Positions 24,501 through 30,248 of a stretch of 64,000 nt of DNA are shown piece by piece. Below the pieces are notes generated by a model that did no database searches, was not told where the DNA came from, and saw only the letters and a program-made list of their open reading frames with translations. Numbering within the stretch: the stretch's first letter is position 1; each line of letters starts with the position of its first letter. The position numbers and the translations under genes were made by a program. This stretch comes from Leptasterias polaris (Eukaryota; Echinodermata; Asteroidea; Forcipulatida; Asteriidae): NCBI GenBank assembly GCA_037783415.1, contig JAZGTN010000064.1:2033001-2097000 (forward strand), read 5' to 3'.

Positions 24501-27500
24501 ACTCTGGCTTACGCCCGATGCATGGTTAAAGCTGATAGTCGTGTAGTCCATGCTCTCAAATGCAAGGTTGCCAGGGAGTCAACATGGAAGCGGAAAAATA
24601 ATAAACACGGTTCATGTCGTTGGCACGAAAAATATAACCAAGTTGCTGACGAGATTCAGAGTGAAATGGGTTGGCCAAAATTCAAACAAAATGGTCAAAG
24701 ATCGTGTAACCACCGACCGTGTTGTGTTTTTGGAGAAATTACATCAAACCGCTCGTCCAACAGGGTAATCTCCTGAAGCTGATCGAGACGGGAAATGCCG
24801 ACCTAACTGGGAAATCTATAATTTATGTCTTAAGTTTCGCCGTCCGTGCTTCAGTTGATTTCCTGCCAACCTTTACCAATCTTAAGACATGGGGCAAAAG
24901 ATCCCAAACAAATTGTAAATTGTGCGTTAACCGAAAAACTCTTCACCATATTCTCAATCATTGTTTCATATCCCTCGCGCCACGATTCGATTCTTGACCA
25001 TCTTTTGAAACATCTTAAGAACGCCATTGGCCCAAATTCAAAGAAAATCCAAATTTTCTCCGATATGCCTGACTTTACCACCACTGGTGGCACCCTTCCG
25101 GCTAACATTATTGTTTCCAAACTTCGTCCCGACATTGTCATGGTCAATACCAAAAAGAAATATGTCCACCTGGTTGAACTGACAGTGCCATTTGAACACA
25201 ACATTTCCAAGGCTCATGAACGAAAACACCAAAAGTATCCCAACCTGGTATCTGACATTTCACAAAATGGGTACAATTTTATAGCCTCACCTGCATTGAG
25301 ATCGGGTCACGTGGTCTGGTCACTCCTGAAACCACTACTAGGATTTTTGATATTTGTTAATTCACCAAAACTAAAGCTCCTAAGTCTCTCAAAAAGAACT
25401 TAGTAAAATTGCCATCCTCTCTAGCTACTCCATCTGGAATGCTCGACACGAACCATCTTGGGGGTCTACTGACCAACCTCACCTGCGACTGTAGTTATTG
25501 TTCTTAAGTTAATTTGTTGCTCATTTGCTATATCTCTCGGTATTATGTCTTGTGTGTATTTATGTTTTGTCTGCCCTGCACCTTACCATGGTCAGCTTTG
25601 TTGACCATGATAAATGACCTGGGCTTAAGTGTGCAATCTTAATTTTTTGACCTATTGATATTATGTATGTATTGATTTTGCTAAATAAAGATTGATTGAA
25701 CAAACTTGGCTACCAGGTAGACAAAAAACCACGATCACAGACTTGGAACCAAGTCTATGATTCTGGTACAGTTTGACTCCCAAAATGGAAGGGCGCGCGC
25801 ATCATGTTCGAACGTGCGTTCCGCGTTGTTCAATGGATCAGAGTGTTGTTATTGGTGATAAAGATTGCAAAGTAGTACAAAATAAGTTATTTATTTTCTT
25901 TCTAGCGGTATATAAGAATGCTGTCAATGGTGATAAAGATTGCAAATATCAATAAATTATTTATTTTCTTTAGTACTTTCAGTTTGGTTAGCACTGCCGT
26001 GTAAATTGCACTCTAAAAACTTCCGGGTCAAAATTGAACAGGAATTGGTACCGGGTACAGGGGGGGGCCTGACTTATTTCTGGTCAGGCTGACCTGAAAA
26101 CTGGTGGTGAATTTTGTTTCAGAATCTACGTCAGTTTGACGTTGATCAGTGACTCGAAATCCAGGTCAAACTCATCCAGAAATGGCTCGGGGCCCCGTGC
26201 GACCCAAAATCCGGGTCAGCGTTTCTAGTGTGCCAATATGTGTTTGTTGAATTTCAGGTGATCCATCGCGATTTGGCCGCAAGAAATATCCTGCTCGGCC
26301 ATGGATTTGTAGCAAAAGTGTCTGATTTTGGACTTTCCCGGGGAGAGGACATCTATGTTCAAACATCAATGGTATAAAAGTTTAAGCAATATTTTCCTTA
26401 AATACGTTTTTATCGACTCAACATCATCGAAAGCCTGAATTTGCATCTTTTTAAGTTAACGCAATTATTATTTCAGGCCTGTTATATTTTAACATTATCA
26501 TGTTCATGTGAACGACCAAGAGAAAAAACAACACAAAGTAACTGTTTTAAGAATGCTGTATCCCAAAGATGAATATTTACGTATGCTGTTGTTATTTCTT
26601 TGTAAACAGAGACGGGTACCAACTCGCTGGTTAGCCATCGAGTCTATTTTGCACAAGACGTACTCGACTAAGAGCGATGTGTAAGTTGTCATTAGCATGT
26701 CAATCTTCTAAGGAAATTATAAACATCCTTGTTTCCGTACCGTACTTAAAAAACAAAAACATAAACAAATACAAAAGATTTGTAAAAATAAACAATGATA
26801 ATAACTCTTTCGTCATTCTGGTGAAAAATACTCGCAGAAGGGTAGACCGTTTGCACTGAATTCGTTGGATATTCTTATCAAAATCACAACGATTTGATCA
26901 AATTTCATGAACAAATTACCTCGATCAATCTATATCAAATTAGTACTGAGTCTTTAAACAGTCAATTAGCCCCCAACAATTTATGTAACTGTATCCCCCC
27001 CCCCCCCGTTCCAAGAGGGTGGTTTTTTCACAATAAAGCGAAGGCCAGTACGGTGCATCGGTCATCATTACACCTCATCTTGTTTAAAGAGTTACAGATT
27101 TTTAACACTGACTTCAATACTAAACCACTTAATATTTTTCAGGTGGTCATTCGGCATTCTCCTATGGGAAATAGCAACTTTGGGTAAGACTTCGAGTTAC
27201 TTTCTGAAACTTGTTTCTCTTCTGAAAGAGCCCTCTTGCACAACGGGAAAGACGCGAAAGGACGAAGGTTGTAGTTCAAATTATGCCAACCACATATCTG
27301 GTCAATTACTGGATGGGTCAAACTCTATGTATGTGTGTATTTTGGGAGTCAAAATGTACATACAGGAATTGACTTCCAAAATGGTGGAAACTGTGCATTG
27401 TGCGGAGAGTGCGTTCTGCTGTTAGCGAGGGGTCTTTGCATTAAGTGCACCGTTGCTACTGTACGCTGAGGTCACGTGCCAAAAGTGTTTACGTTCACCA

Positions 27501-28663
27501 AAAGCAGCTGCCGTCCAATTAGCTGCCTCCTTTTGCCGCAGTGAGGGCGCTATTAGAGAGTGTGACGTCATGTGCAATGGTTTTATTATTACTTTGATTT
27601 ATATCTCAAACTTCTTTTGTAATACCTTTCACGCATACATGAACAATGAAACAAACAATTACGTCCATAACGATTGAAGAGGGTTGAAACGTTCACTCTC
27701 ACAGTGCAACATATAATTTCTTTATGTATGTATACGTGAATGGTGAATTTGTTTTGTTTCGTTTGTTTGTTTCATCGTTTATTTGTGTACAGGTGGCACA
27801 CCTTATCCGTCTATTCGAACCAAAGACTTGGCAAGTCAACTTACCGATGGATATCGCATGTCGAAACCACAAAATTGTGATGAGAAAATGTAAGTTAAAA
27901 AAACAAAACAAAAACAACATCAAACAAACGGCCATATGATATCTTACAAGACGACAGATTATATATATGAAAAGCTTCACGTTCAACCTTTTAGTTGCCT
28001 TTGAATCTTCACAATAGGCTGATGTCAACATTGTGACGATGTTTAACTTTTGGGCTAGGCTAAAATTGCAAAGATTAATCTGAAAAAAATTAATTAAATC
28101 GTAAATGTTAAAACATTACATTTATATAAACTGATTAATGTTACCTTGACGCTATTGGAACTTGTAGATACATGTTGATGATCCGATGCTGGGGCAAAAA
28201 TCCAACTAACCGTCCCTCCTTCTCTGACTTGGTGACGGTCCTGAGTGAAATGAGCGAAAGCCAGATTAACCACGTGAGCAATTCAATAAACTTACACAAA
28301 GTATAGTTTAAGTAGAGATATGCCCTATGGCTGCAAAATAACACACTATCGAACATGCATCCAAGGTGTGTACAGTAATTGTTTCTTGCAATGTTCTGCT
28401 TATACGGTTTATGGCAATGAACAATATAAAAAAATTGCCCAGCAGACATAATTGTTAGCCTATTTATTATTTTTCCTGGGTAAAGAAGCAGGCGATTAAT
28501 AACTACACTGTGTAAATTGGCATCTTCACGGGCATAAGCCGTTTCATCGCGGCTGATTGTTTTGTAATGTTTTTTATGATCTATTATGCAGACCTACATG
28601 GCCTTCCAGGAACAACACTATAAGAATTTTAGCGTCATCAGACCAGAGTTGGATGACAAATAA
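5908..28663 (+). CDS. Tie-like receptor tyrosine kinase (3' fourteen exons; 5' end outside the window)
   Basis: Exons: 5908-6019, 6395-6547, 19369-19555, 19797-19839, 20492-20649, 21195-21417, 21793-21903, 22573-22736, 26258-26371, 26610-26680, 27143-27183, 27793-27889, 28168-28273, 28592-28663 (stop TAA). All have AG/GT borders and every junction keeps phase, giving about 550 codons. Order: FN3-like extracellular segments, transmembrane helix, kinase with GRGNFGEV loop, CAIKILK lysine, HRDLAARN catalytic loop, DFG, RWLAIES, DVWSFG, CW..NP..RPSF, and a short tail. The activation loop ([13 protein letters not shown]) and tail ([13 protein letters not shown]) most resemble Tie receptors as I know them; FGFR/RET-type is the alternative. 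It should be a plasma-membrane receptor signalling by tyrosine phosphorylation. All catalytic residues are present. Upstream exons and ligand are unknown. Confidence 0.88.
6880..7035. repeat. Degenerate half of a TTAA-type MITE
   Basis: TTTCTCACAATGG...AACAGCTGCAATGCTTCTC..CCAAGTAAGTTTTTAT matches the right half of the intact MITE at 59989-60357, with many changes. It has no own function here. Confidence 0.5.
7624..7885. repeat. Left inverted arm of the outer DNA element that hosts the Gypsy insertion
   Basis: From about 7690 to 7870 (TTTCTGGGGCG, CAAAGCTTCATAA, GTGGGTTTTGGACG, ATAATGCAGCTCTCAACG) the sequence is the imperfect reverse complement of 18940-19125. The outer tips carry CTAGCCCT. 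It is one terminal repeat of an older element now split by 10.8 kb of later insertions. Confidence 0.7.
8017..9239 (-). repeat. 3' LTR of the Gypsy element
   Basis: Collinear with 17617-18839 at a constant offset of 9600 with no indel. The two differences by eye are 8156 (C versus A) and 8396 (A versus G). The short ORFs inside it on both strands, present in both LTRs, look like chance. Confidence 0.95.
9240..9252 (-). promoter_or_regulatory. Polypurine tract next to the 3' LTR
   Basis: On the minus strand AAGCAGGGAAGC lies directly before the LTR start TGTAGGG. This is the place and base content expected for plus-strand priming, although one pyrimidine interrupts it. Confidence 0.6.
9476..10111 (-). 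CDS. SGNH/GDSL-type hydrolase ORF in the env position of the Gypsy element
   Basis: The likely start is ATG 10072 ([18 protein letters not shown]), giving 198 aa; an in-frame ATG at 10111 adds 13 residues. The SGNH blocks are in order: block I FGHSFPKR (serine nucleophile, Gly-His-Ser in place of Gly-Asp-Ser), glycine region DGHSGLSFD, block [13 protein letters not shown] (Gly-x-Asn-Asp) and block [10 protein letters not shown] (Asp-x-x-His). The catalytic Ser, Asn, Asp and His are all kept and the frame is intact, so an esterase-like activity is plausible; substrate unknown. It sits between pol and the 3' LTR, where env is found in retroviruses. No signal peptide or transmembrane segment is evident. 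SGNH domains are known in CR1 LINE ORF1 and, as I recall, in bdelloid rotifer LTR elements. Confidence 0.82.
   Translation of the reverse strand: MITFVVTCYFRVKMSEKTYAFLFGHSFPKRLLREARSLHKSVRELISLPESIDMFVDGHSGLSFDRVFANPNVYLRKIKARQIDILCIDMGTNDLCDPENTPALVVQQLTRFLDLLESENIRPRKIVVFTVIQRSVISRPGQVTVANLNHRVKRYNLLMNRALGAGYPSVSVFTQKRINYAKYLIDGCHLNPQGMLKYCRGIKEVLGWFIS
10079..10100 (-). promoter_or_regulatory. Putative splice acceptor before the SGNH ORF
   Basis: The minus strand has a TTGATAAC branch-like site, then TTGTTACTTGTTATTTCAG with the AG at 10081-10080, seven nt before ATG 10072. With the donor at 17119 this would make a subgenomic RNA with the SGNH ORF as first cistron. Confidence 0.6.
10112..10379 (-). 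other. Spacer between pol and SGNH ORF
   Basis: About 270 bp, AT-rich, ending in the acceptor described above. No coding signal is seen. Confidence 0.5.
10380..14276 (-). CDS. Gypsy pol: reverse transcriptase, RNase H, integrase
   Basis: 1298 codons without a stop. A linker occupies residues 80-290. RT spans about 300-520: [29 protein letters not shown], and catalytic YLDD near 463. RNase H spans about 612-736 ([32 protein letters not shown]). The integrase zinc finger is at 880-920 (H..H...C..C), and its core has Asp in AIDFLKL, Asp in HSDQGRNF and Glu in NGQTERF. A GPVKW-containing C-terminal part, an acidic run and a basic RRSKRLREK end follow. All polymerase and DDE residues are present. 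The ATG at 14276 is probably not the true start; the frame is entered from protease. No chromodomain is seen. Confidence 0.93.
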   Translation of the reverse strand: MDLVFQSRVFSRPQLRCLVVNSWLVFWCLVKKLRHQGGERSHTPFSLAVMLLKHIGARHLGSDWDMALQWFRGVESGGVQNVDETRASDYHKAEAWTQKCETVPPDSAKLIKCNLGGSQSDFMGKAVLIKPCASKTVPEEDSTDVGLDLASQWSVVEGILEVNGPSVSVLVANVSSRNVVIPALTRLATASTVVTEDQVVTDVREGNVFVSTRNVVVDMLDASESCSSDHVVDEGSKMDQSIHDREMFNFPDGSSYLLPPGVSLKDLDDDAALAVANTIKKHENAFSMGPYDVGYCDLIPHEIKLSDSQPVNLPYRRVVPSQMDEVKQMLKDLLDRNIIRKSMSPYASPVVLVRKKSGKLRLCVDYRRINAKTTKDSFPLPRIEETLESLEGAKLFSSLDLAHGYFQVALHPNSVPTTAFRVPWGLYEFLRLPQGLVNSPSTFQRIMEAIFGDLNFSKLVLYLDDVLVFSRTFEDHLKRLDVVFSRLVENGLKLNGAKCKFFQKSVCHLGHVVSDKGVSVDPDKIERIRQWPTPETIEQVRSFLGMASYYRKYVKGFSKIAGPLHALTGKARSKAGKPPSLFVWSDEAQVSFDALKAALSETPVLAYPRFDKEFVLEVDASLKGLGACLSQYDEAGHLHPVAYASRGLRGAEKNYPDLSSFKIELLALKWAVTEKFREYLLGRRTIVWTDNNPVAHLLTAKLGATEQRWAAQLALFDLDIRYRSGRTNKCADALSRNPANLEVSEMSVVLQAVTLCTPIADGIRDGSETLRRSNDDESHDPGEVQSSVLPSYSLADLASLQKADHALGEIWERWSAHWTPGQDYPTSDATKKAIAGWVREWSRIVEKDCVLYRVVDDPGVGRVFQLLAPSKLQVEIIRSAHDQWGHQGVGRTLGIIKDRCFWPGMNKQVREHIRNCFSCVVAKAPVPQTVRPPMRHLLAFQPLECLAIDFLKLDQGLGKCEDVLVMTDAFTKFAMAVPCKDQTAPRVAKVLHNNWFVHYGVPTRIHSDQGRNFESRLVHEFCHLYGVKKTRTSPYHPQSNGQTERFNRTLCGLIKSVDQKDRHKWPMLLPHLIFVYNSTPHSVTGFAPYTLMFGRKPNTPIDHLLNNRKDTWSEDTVDRQAKLLRQAHAIAKERMISPLPVGSRVLVKRSGFTKRHKLANNYDATRQYIVVESKLDRNLYAVRPAVGGPVKWLNRKKIILDLRGEIDIPKGLRVDPHNNVNDSVSDEESDSEESSDEWVLTFSPGPPSVVEGQETSKSTTEGGADAQVETPTQKIEGQPRRSKRLREKHTSTWPNAIT
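14053..14691 (-). CDS. Gypsy aspartic protease frame
   Basis: The frame holds the retropepsin motif [12 protein letters not shown] (Asp-Thr-Gly) near 14395 and a later YPVLLGCNV near 14140, spaced as in Gypsy proteases. It has no ATG of its own near 14691 and about 16 of its first codons derive from the inserted element's TIR, so it depended on fusion to gag. It ends at 14053 and overlaps the RT frame by 224 bp; the RT frame is +1 to it. Either a +1 shift or a one-base indel near 14110-14125 separates them, as homology-like sequence passes from one frame to the other there. Confidence 0.82.
   Translation of the reverse strand: MERVNWWRAETTARGVYTDTINPAIGKRRASAIEGTMTEVPLVPIRQETLKPTSAIMTTELKKTISLDIDRMINKDDCQKLLSSSPSAEILIYGVPAKCVLDTGAETSLISSDFYHEHLAAKVGCLDQVGTFIKLFGANGLSISVEGFFEAPIEVFGRKFMASFLVSREETPAPGGRKESYPVLLGCNVAETYWRSTFGFRLGYGFTVVSRC
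14610..14616 (-). promoter_or_regulatory. Putative -1 frameshift heptamer GGGAAAC at the gag-pro junction
   Basis: On the minus strand the gag frame, allowing for the 1399 bp of inserted element plus duplication, reads the heptamer as G GGA AAC, the X XXY YYZ pattern of -1 slippery sites. The gag stop TAG is 16 nt further on (14592-14594). The protease frame (codon starts divisible by 3) is exactly the -1 frame. A stimulatory hairpin or pseudoknot was not modelled. Confidence 0.6.
14642..16031. mobile_element. TIR element with 9-bp target duplication inside gag-pro (Mutator-like by TSD length)
   Basis: Perfect 84-bp inverted repeats occupy 14642-14725 and 15948-16031 (tip TACACTCCTCTAGCAGTGG). 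They are flanked by the direct repeat GTGTCTGTG at 14633-14641 and 16032-16040. The 1.2-kb centre has no ORF with a recognisable domain, so the element is non-autonomous. Perfect TIRs and TSD, and insertion into a Gypsy copy whose LTRs are nearly identical, make it one of the youngest events in the window. A 9-bp TSD and long TIRs suit Mutator-like elements; no transposase is seen, so the superfamily is inference. Confidence 0.85.
15901..17040 (-). CDS. Gypsy gag, 3' end replaced by a transposon insertion
   Basis: The 379-codon frame starts at ATG 17040. The first 333 codons are element gag: a capsid-like helical part ([40 protein letters not shown]), an acidic linker, a coiled-coil stretch ([15 protein letters not shown]) and a zinc knuckle [14 protein letters not shown] (CX2CX4HX4C). 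Codons after 16041 come from the inserted TIR element, which supplies the present stop. Without the insertion the gag frame would run on to a TAG at 14592-14594. Gag forms the particle and binds RNA. Confidence 0.88.
   Translation of the reverse strand: MAVPEAFVEAMAQSNKALSELAGAFQNLKYQRAPPVKLGKFNGAPRKVGDPTVQEWLSELNTYARQLNLSEDEIINTAIDHLGSEAKEEVLCCPEKERESLEDLSALLRRRFGSPESVHSLQASFYCRVQGDHETLAGYSRALMRLYNTMESSAEESSGEKAALSQLKENALREQFMKGVRVVSVRRDLRRLAMDHPDLPFYNFRELALSFLSDSDGGEIEVEVSSVAKERRGRSKDATKQSHDSVPDNQKLLVELVEGQKRLQSAVESLVKQQTTTNTQLGVLSNSLQTISARGPSQSRPPRSNVTCTYCNKRGHTEERCFRKMNDTEKNQVAQTLHSSSSGFRAPPVYPLQPLLNFTSYPAKPISTPLTKSLGLLHG
17114..17120 (-). promoter_or_regulatory. Putative major splice donor in the Gypsy leader
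   Basis: The minus strand reads TTTGTAG|GTGAGT, a full consensus donor, with the exon ending at 17120. It is 79 nt upstream of the gag ATG and downstream of the PBS, the position of the major donor in retroviruses. It could pair with the acceptor at 10080. Confidence 0.55.
17121..17590 (-). other. Gypsy leader between PBS and gag
   Basis: AT-rich, no ORF, presumably containing the RNA packaging signal; no element can be named apart from the splice donor at its gag-proximal end. Confidence 0.4.
17591..17609 (-). promoter_or_regulatory. Primer-binding site, tRNA-Ser-like
   Basis: The + strand reads AATCCTGTCTACGACGCCA. This looks like a tRNA 3' end (T-arm side AATCC, acceptor strand, CCA) and is closest to serine tRNAs as I know them. 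It lies 7 nt inside the 5' LTR border, where minus-strand DNA synthesis is primed. Confidence 0.75.
17617..18839 (-). repeat. 5' LTR of the Gypsy element
   Basis: Read on the minus strand it starts TGTAGGGAGTTGGG and ends GATGTCACTACA, with the usual TG...CA ends. It differs from the other LTR at 17756 and 17996. It should contain the promoter; no clear TATA assignment was made. Confidence 0.95.
18840..18900 (+). repeat. (AAT)n with CR1/L2-like tail, target of the Gypsy insertion
   Basis: ATAATAATAATAATAAAG followed by CATAGCGCCTTATGCAAGG resembles the 3' end of a LINE or SINE. The Gypsy element inserted in the AAT run and duplicated ATAA. Confidence 0.5.
18925..19186. repeat. Right inverted arm of the outer DNA element
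   Basis: Reverse-complement partner of the arm at 7624-7885 (CGTTGGGAGCTGCATTAT, GCGCCCCAG-like GTTCGCCCCAGAAATGG, AGGGCTAG tip near 19180). Several mismatches show it is older than the Gypsy insertion. Confidence 0.7.
19369..19839 (+). CDS. Kinase receptor exons: last FN3 strands with multibasic site
   Basis: Exon 19369-19555 contains [13 protein letters not shown] followed by [19 protein letters not shown], a typical FN3 F/G strand region. Exon 19797-19839 ([15 protein letters not shown]) closes the fold. The RRKRR stretch lies in an extracellular loop about 50 residues before the membrane and fits a furin-type cleavage site. Phases 2, 0 and 1 match the neighbours. Confidence 0.8.
19919..20131. 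mobile_element. MITE with GCCATGTCACACAG termini
   Basis: Left GGCCATGTCACACAGTGCAA and right TTCATTGCCCTGTGTGACAT are inverted repeats about 210 bp apart, in the intron before the transmembrane exon. No ORF and no certain target duplication. Confidence 0.65.
20174..20325. mobile_element. Short palindromic MITE (CAGGG tips)
   Basis: CAGGGGTCGATTTCCCAAAG at the left pairs with CTTTGTGAAATCCAACCCTG at the right, and inner TTCATCTTAAG pairs with CTTAAGATCAA. 152 bp and non-coding. CAGGG tips would fit hAT, but no 8-bp duplication is seen. Confidence 0.65.
20492..20649 (+). CDS. Kinase receptor transmembrane exon
   Basis: The exon encodes a short linker (GEAPPNN), about 24 hydrophobic residues ([20 protein letters not shown] and on to IIFVL), then a basic stop-transfer RSKVNRES. 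This is a single-pass type I transmembrane segment. It joins the FN3 exon in phase 1 and the kinase exon in phase 0. Confidence 0.85.
20716..20944. repeat. Degenerate copy of the 53-bp palindromic repeat family
   Basis: Shares GGATGTCGTCATCCC, GATAAATTATCNC and GACGACAT words, and the end GGCACTTCCAGNGCTCCGTA, with the array at 49429-49762. It lies in the intron just after the transmembrane exon. Confidence 0.7.
21195..22736 (+). CDS. Kinase N-lobe and hinge exons
   Basis: Exons 21195-21417, 21793-21903 and 22573-22736. The first has a juxtamembrane tyrosine (VVYEDVGLP), the glycine loop GRGNFGEV and the ATP-binding lysine in CAIKILK. The second has helix C (DFLEEFRTI) with its glutamate and [11 protein letters not shown]. 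The third has the hinge [11 protein letters not shown] and helix E ([13 protein letters not shown]). The donor of the last exon (G|GTATAG, 22736/22737) is inside the target duplication of a P-type transposon. Confidence 0.88.
21475..21662. mobile_element. GGGTCAG-type MITE, copy 1
   Basis: Starts CACTCTAAAGACTCCTGGG and ends CCCAGTTTTAAAAGTG with TA on both sides. The inside is rich in CTGACCC/GGGTCAG. It lies 57 bp after the exon with the glycine loop. Confidence 0.75.
22128..22360. mobile_element. GGGTCAG-type MITE, copy 2
   Basis: CACCCCAAAACTTCCAGGTC at the left and TGACCCGCAGTTTTAAGAGT at the right; same internal words as copy 1. It lies in the intron 21904-22572. Confidence 0.7.
22736..22790. 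mobile_element. 39-bp P-type remnant made of two fused ends, at the splice donor
   Basis: 22744-22782 is a near-perfect palindrome, CATTGAGCTCCATTATAGT then ACTATAATGGAGATCAATG around one central base. It is flanked by the exact 8-bp repeat GGTATAGA (22736-22743 and 22783-22790). CA...TG ends and an 8-bp duplication are those of the P superfamily. It looks like an element with all internal sequence deleted. Confidence 0.7.
22784..23522. mobile_element. Non-autonomous P-superfamily element with THAP exon
   Basis: Element 22792-23514 (723 bp) has ends CATTGATCTCCATTATACTG and CAGTATAATGGAGATCAATG. TIRs of about 30 bp continue with ACTGGATAGGACAAC. Exact 8-bp duplications GTATAGAC lie at 22784-22791 and 23515-23522. 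The CA...TG tips, 8-bp TSD and an internal THAP-coding exon together identify the P superfamily. The rest of the transposase is missing. Confidence 0.85.
23033..23112 (+). pseudogene. THAP zinc-finger first exon of a P-type transposase
   Basis: ATG 23033 opens a frame with [20 protein letters not shown] and ends ISFHR at CACAG|GTAAGG. This matches the start of THAP domains (Cys-x4-Cys, later FHRFP), split by an intron after the His-Arg. The remaining Cys and His and the catalytic domain are absent. In full P transposases this domain binds DNA at the element ends. Confidence 0.72.
23660..25828. repeat. Inverted repeat of about 100 bp bracketing the R2/NeSL-like remnant
   Basis: 23660-23758 and 25727-25828 are imperfect reverse complements (GCGGAACGCACGTTCGAACA, CCATTTTGGGAGTCAA, CTATGATNCTGGTA). 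They may be the TIRs of a DNA element into which a LINE inserted. No TSD was found. The CCATTTTGGGAGTCAA word also occurs at 23522 and 27338. Confidence 0.7.
23884..25700 (+). pseudogene. R2/NeSL-type LINE remnant: RT end and restriction-like endonuclease
   Basis: Fragments in three frames, in protein order. RT palm [11 protein letters not shown] (catalytic Ala-Asp-Asp) is at 23884-24123. The thumb continues in another frame at 24130-24260 ([13 protein letters not shown]). A long segment, [20 protein letters not shown], lies at 24264-24776. A zinc knuckle [17 protein letters not shown] lies at 24719-24997. A PD-(D/E)XK endonuclease, [20 protein letters not shown], lies at 24846-25403. The endonuclease downstream of RT identifies the R2/NeSL/CRE group. 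The element is 5' truncated and has several frameshifts, so it is inactive. AATAAAGATTGATTGA marks the 3' end near 25700. Confidence 0.85.
26009..26230. mobile_element. GGGTCAG-type MITE, copy 3
   Basis: CACTCTAAAAACTTCCGGGT at the left, GGGTCAGCGTTTCTAGTG at the right. It ends 28 bp before the HRD exon, so it lies close to the branch-point region of that intron. Confidence 0.75.
26258..28663 (+). CDS. Kinase C-lobe exons and C-terminal tail
   Basis: Exons 26258-26371 ([13 protein letters not shown]...[13 protein letters not shown]), 26610-26680 ([12 protein letters not shown]...KSDV), 27143-27183 ([14 protein letters not shown]), 27793-27889 ([12 protein letters not shown]...), 28168-28273 ([14 protein letters not shown]) and 28592-28663 ([13 protein letters not shown]...DDK, stop). 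Exon 28168-28273 was found by its CW...RPSF motif between a TTGTAG acceptor and a GTGAGC donor. The catalytic Asp, Asn and DFG Asp are all present. The tail has two tyrosines that could be phosphorylated. AATAAA at 28659-28664 overlaps the stop codon; the true polyadenylation site is not certain. Confidence 0.88.
26681..27142 (+). other. Kinase intron, no element recognised
   Basis: AT-rich, with a C run at 26996-27007. Nothing coding is seen. Confidence 0.5.
27336..27400. repeat. Small palindromic repeat with TTTTGGGAGTCAAAATG
   Basis: TATTTTGGGAGTCAAAATGT and, in inverse orientation, TTGACTTCCAAAATGG 50 bp further on. It is the same tip word as at 23522 and 25770, pointing to a MITE family in this gene's introns. 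Confidence 0.5.
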
Positions 28664-28779
28664 ACAACTTTGCCCGTTCGATTTCAACAATCAAGTCCTC
28701 GCTTATACCAGGCAGATCATCATCGTCATTTCCTCTAGCTTTCGCCATTGCTGTCAATTTCTTCAGTTGAGTACATCAG

Positions 28780-29230
28780 CGAGGGTATTAATCATTAGAG
28801 ATGTAGAACCAAAAGCAACTCCACAGCTTTATTCTACGTACTTCATCTCTGGAACTCCTTGCCTGGTGCAAGTTTCCCTCCATCCTACAATCTGTATTTC
28901 ATGCTTTCAGATTCTGGGAAAACAAATTCATAGGTATGGGTGGGATTCGAACCCCCGACCTTTAGCATTCTAACACACATCAGTGGTGCCTAGGTGCATG
29001 TTTCCCTCCATCCTACTACCTAGACTGTTTCAAGTGGAATACCAACTTCTACCTTCAGCTCCACCGAGTTATTTTCATCTTAAATATTTTCTTCTTGTAG
29101 CCCCTCAACAAGAGTGGCTTTTTAAAAACCCTTGTTTGGGGCGAACTTGCAAGAAATAACACTAACACTCAAGAGGCTTTTTTCCCCGTATCTAATTGCT
29201 GTTCAACTAGTGCAGCACTGCTCGCCATAT
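28780..29230 (+). repeat. Dispersed repeat, copy 1 (also 41810-42185 and reversed at 52380-52560)
   Basis: Shared blocks are CTAGACTGTTTCAAGTGGAA, AAATATTTTCTTCTTG, TTTGGGGCGAACTTGCA and GTGCAGCACTGCTCGCCATA. A tRNA-like box (GGGATTCGAACCCCCGAC, 28951-28968) lies in its left half, so it may be SINE-derived. Confidence 0.65.
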
Positions 29231-30240
29231 TATTATTATTATTATTACTGGTTTATTCAAATCTGCTCGTCGCAGCCGGCAGGCTGAATTAAAATACAGA
29301 TTTACAATAAAAATATAAAAGTACAGCAAAAAGTTTATACAATAGGAACATTAAAGATTTAAAAGCAAAAGACAACCAAACAAGAAAACAAACAACAAAC
29401 AAACAAACACCCCAACAACCCAACAAACAAGGACAATACAACACTGAGCAGACAGACAAACAGCAGACAGGGGAAAAACAAAAATATTTGATATTGTTGT
29501 AATTGTTGTGACTTACTTATTACTGTTTATGCTGTTTATTATTATCATCAATATTATGGGTTATTGATATAAGAATGATTAAACTACGTGTTTACCTTGG
29601 GAGGGGGGATTAGGATATGGGTGACTGGGGCACTTGAACAGAACATTTATGTGACCCATGACCTACCTCTTTTAGTGGGTATAAATGTTCTGTGGATATA
29701 ATATAACATTTTAAAAACAACTTTCCTAAAAGCTATAGCCTAATTAAAGTATAAAAGGTACAAGGTTGTGTGTCGTTTAAACCGGTTAGACTTAGAGCAT
29801 GTCTCTCGACAACTACTTTATGATCGATATCTACTCAAATAACTATAGTATATATCGCATTAATTTCATATACTCAGCAGTGGATATCTTGTATAGTTAG
29901 ATCTAAGTAATAAAATACGTGGTAGTCGGACAGGGCTAAGAATTTTACTACTTAGTAGTTCGATTTGGTTTAGATATGGTTTTGATAAAATACTTTCATA
30001 TGTAAGAAATGACTTGTATCCTTAAAATGTTGAAGTAGGTTCGAGATCAATTATGCTCCGGTGGAGAGCTAGTATAATAAACTACTAATGAAAATAACGG
30101 ACTGACCTATGAATTGTACCGGTACGTTCTACAACTTTATAGTTCGTTTTAGTTAACATGTAGTTTTAATAAAAATACTCTTGTGAAAGATGACTTCTAT
30201 TCTGTATATTTTAAAATATTTTAGTATCGCGATCATTTAT
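29231..30240. other. Intergenic, with an (ATT)n LINE tail at the left
   Basis: 29231-29330 has (ATT)n then CTGGTTTATTCAAATCTGC, like the end of a minus-strand LINE/SINE. The rest is AT-rich and I see no gene. Confidence 0.45.
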
Positions 30241-30248
30241 ACTCTGGT

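Noticed and set aside
24851..25232. Minus-strand ORFs at the R2-like remnant
   Set aside because: Opposite-strand shadows of the endonuclease frame on the + strand.
28940..28975. tRNA gene (GGGATTCGAACCCCCGAC box)
   Set aside because: No complete cloverleaf; repeated at 41818 as part of a dispersed repeat, so tRNA-derived only.
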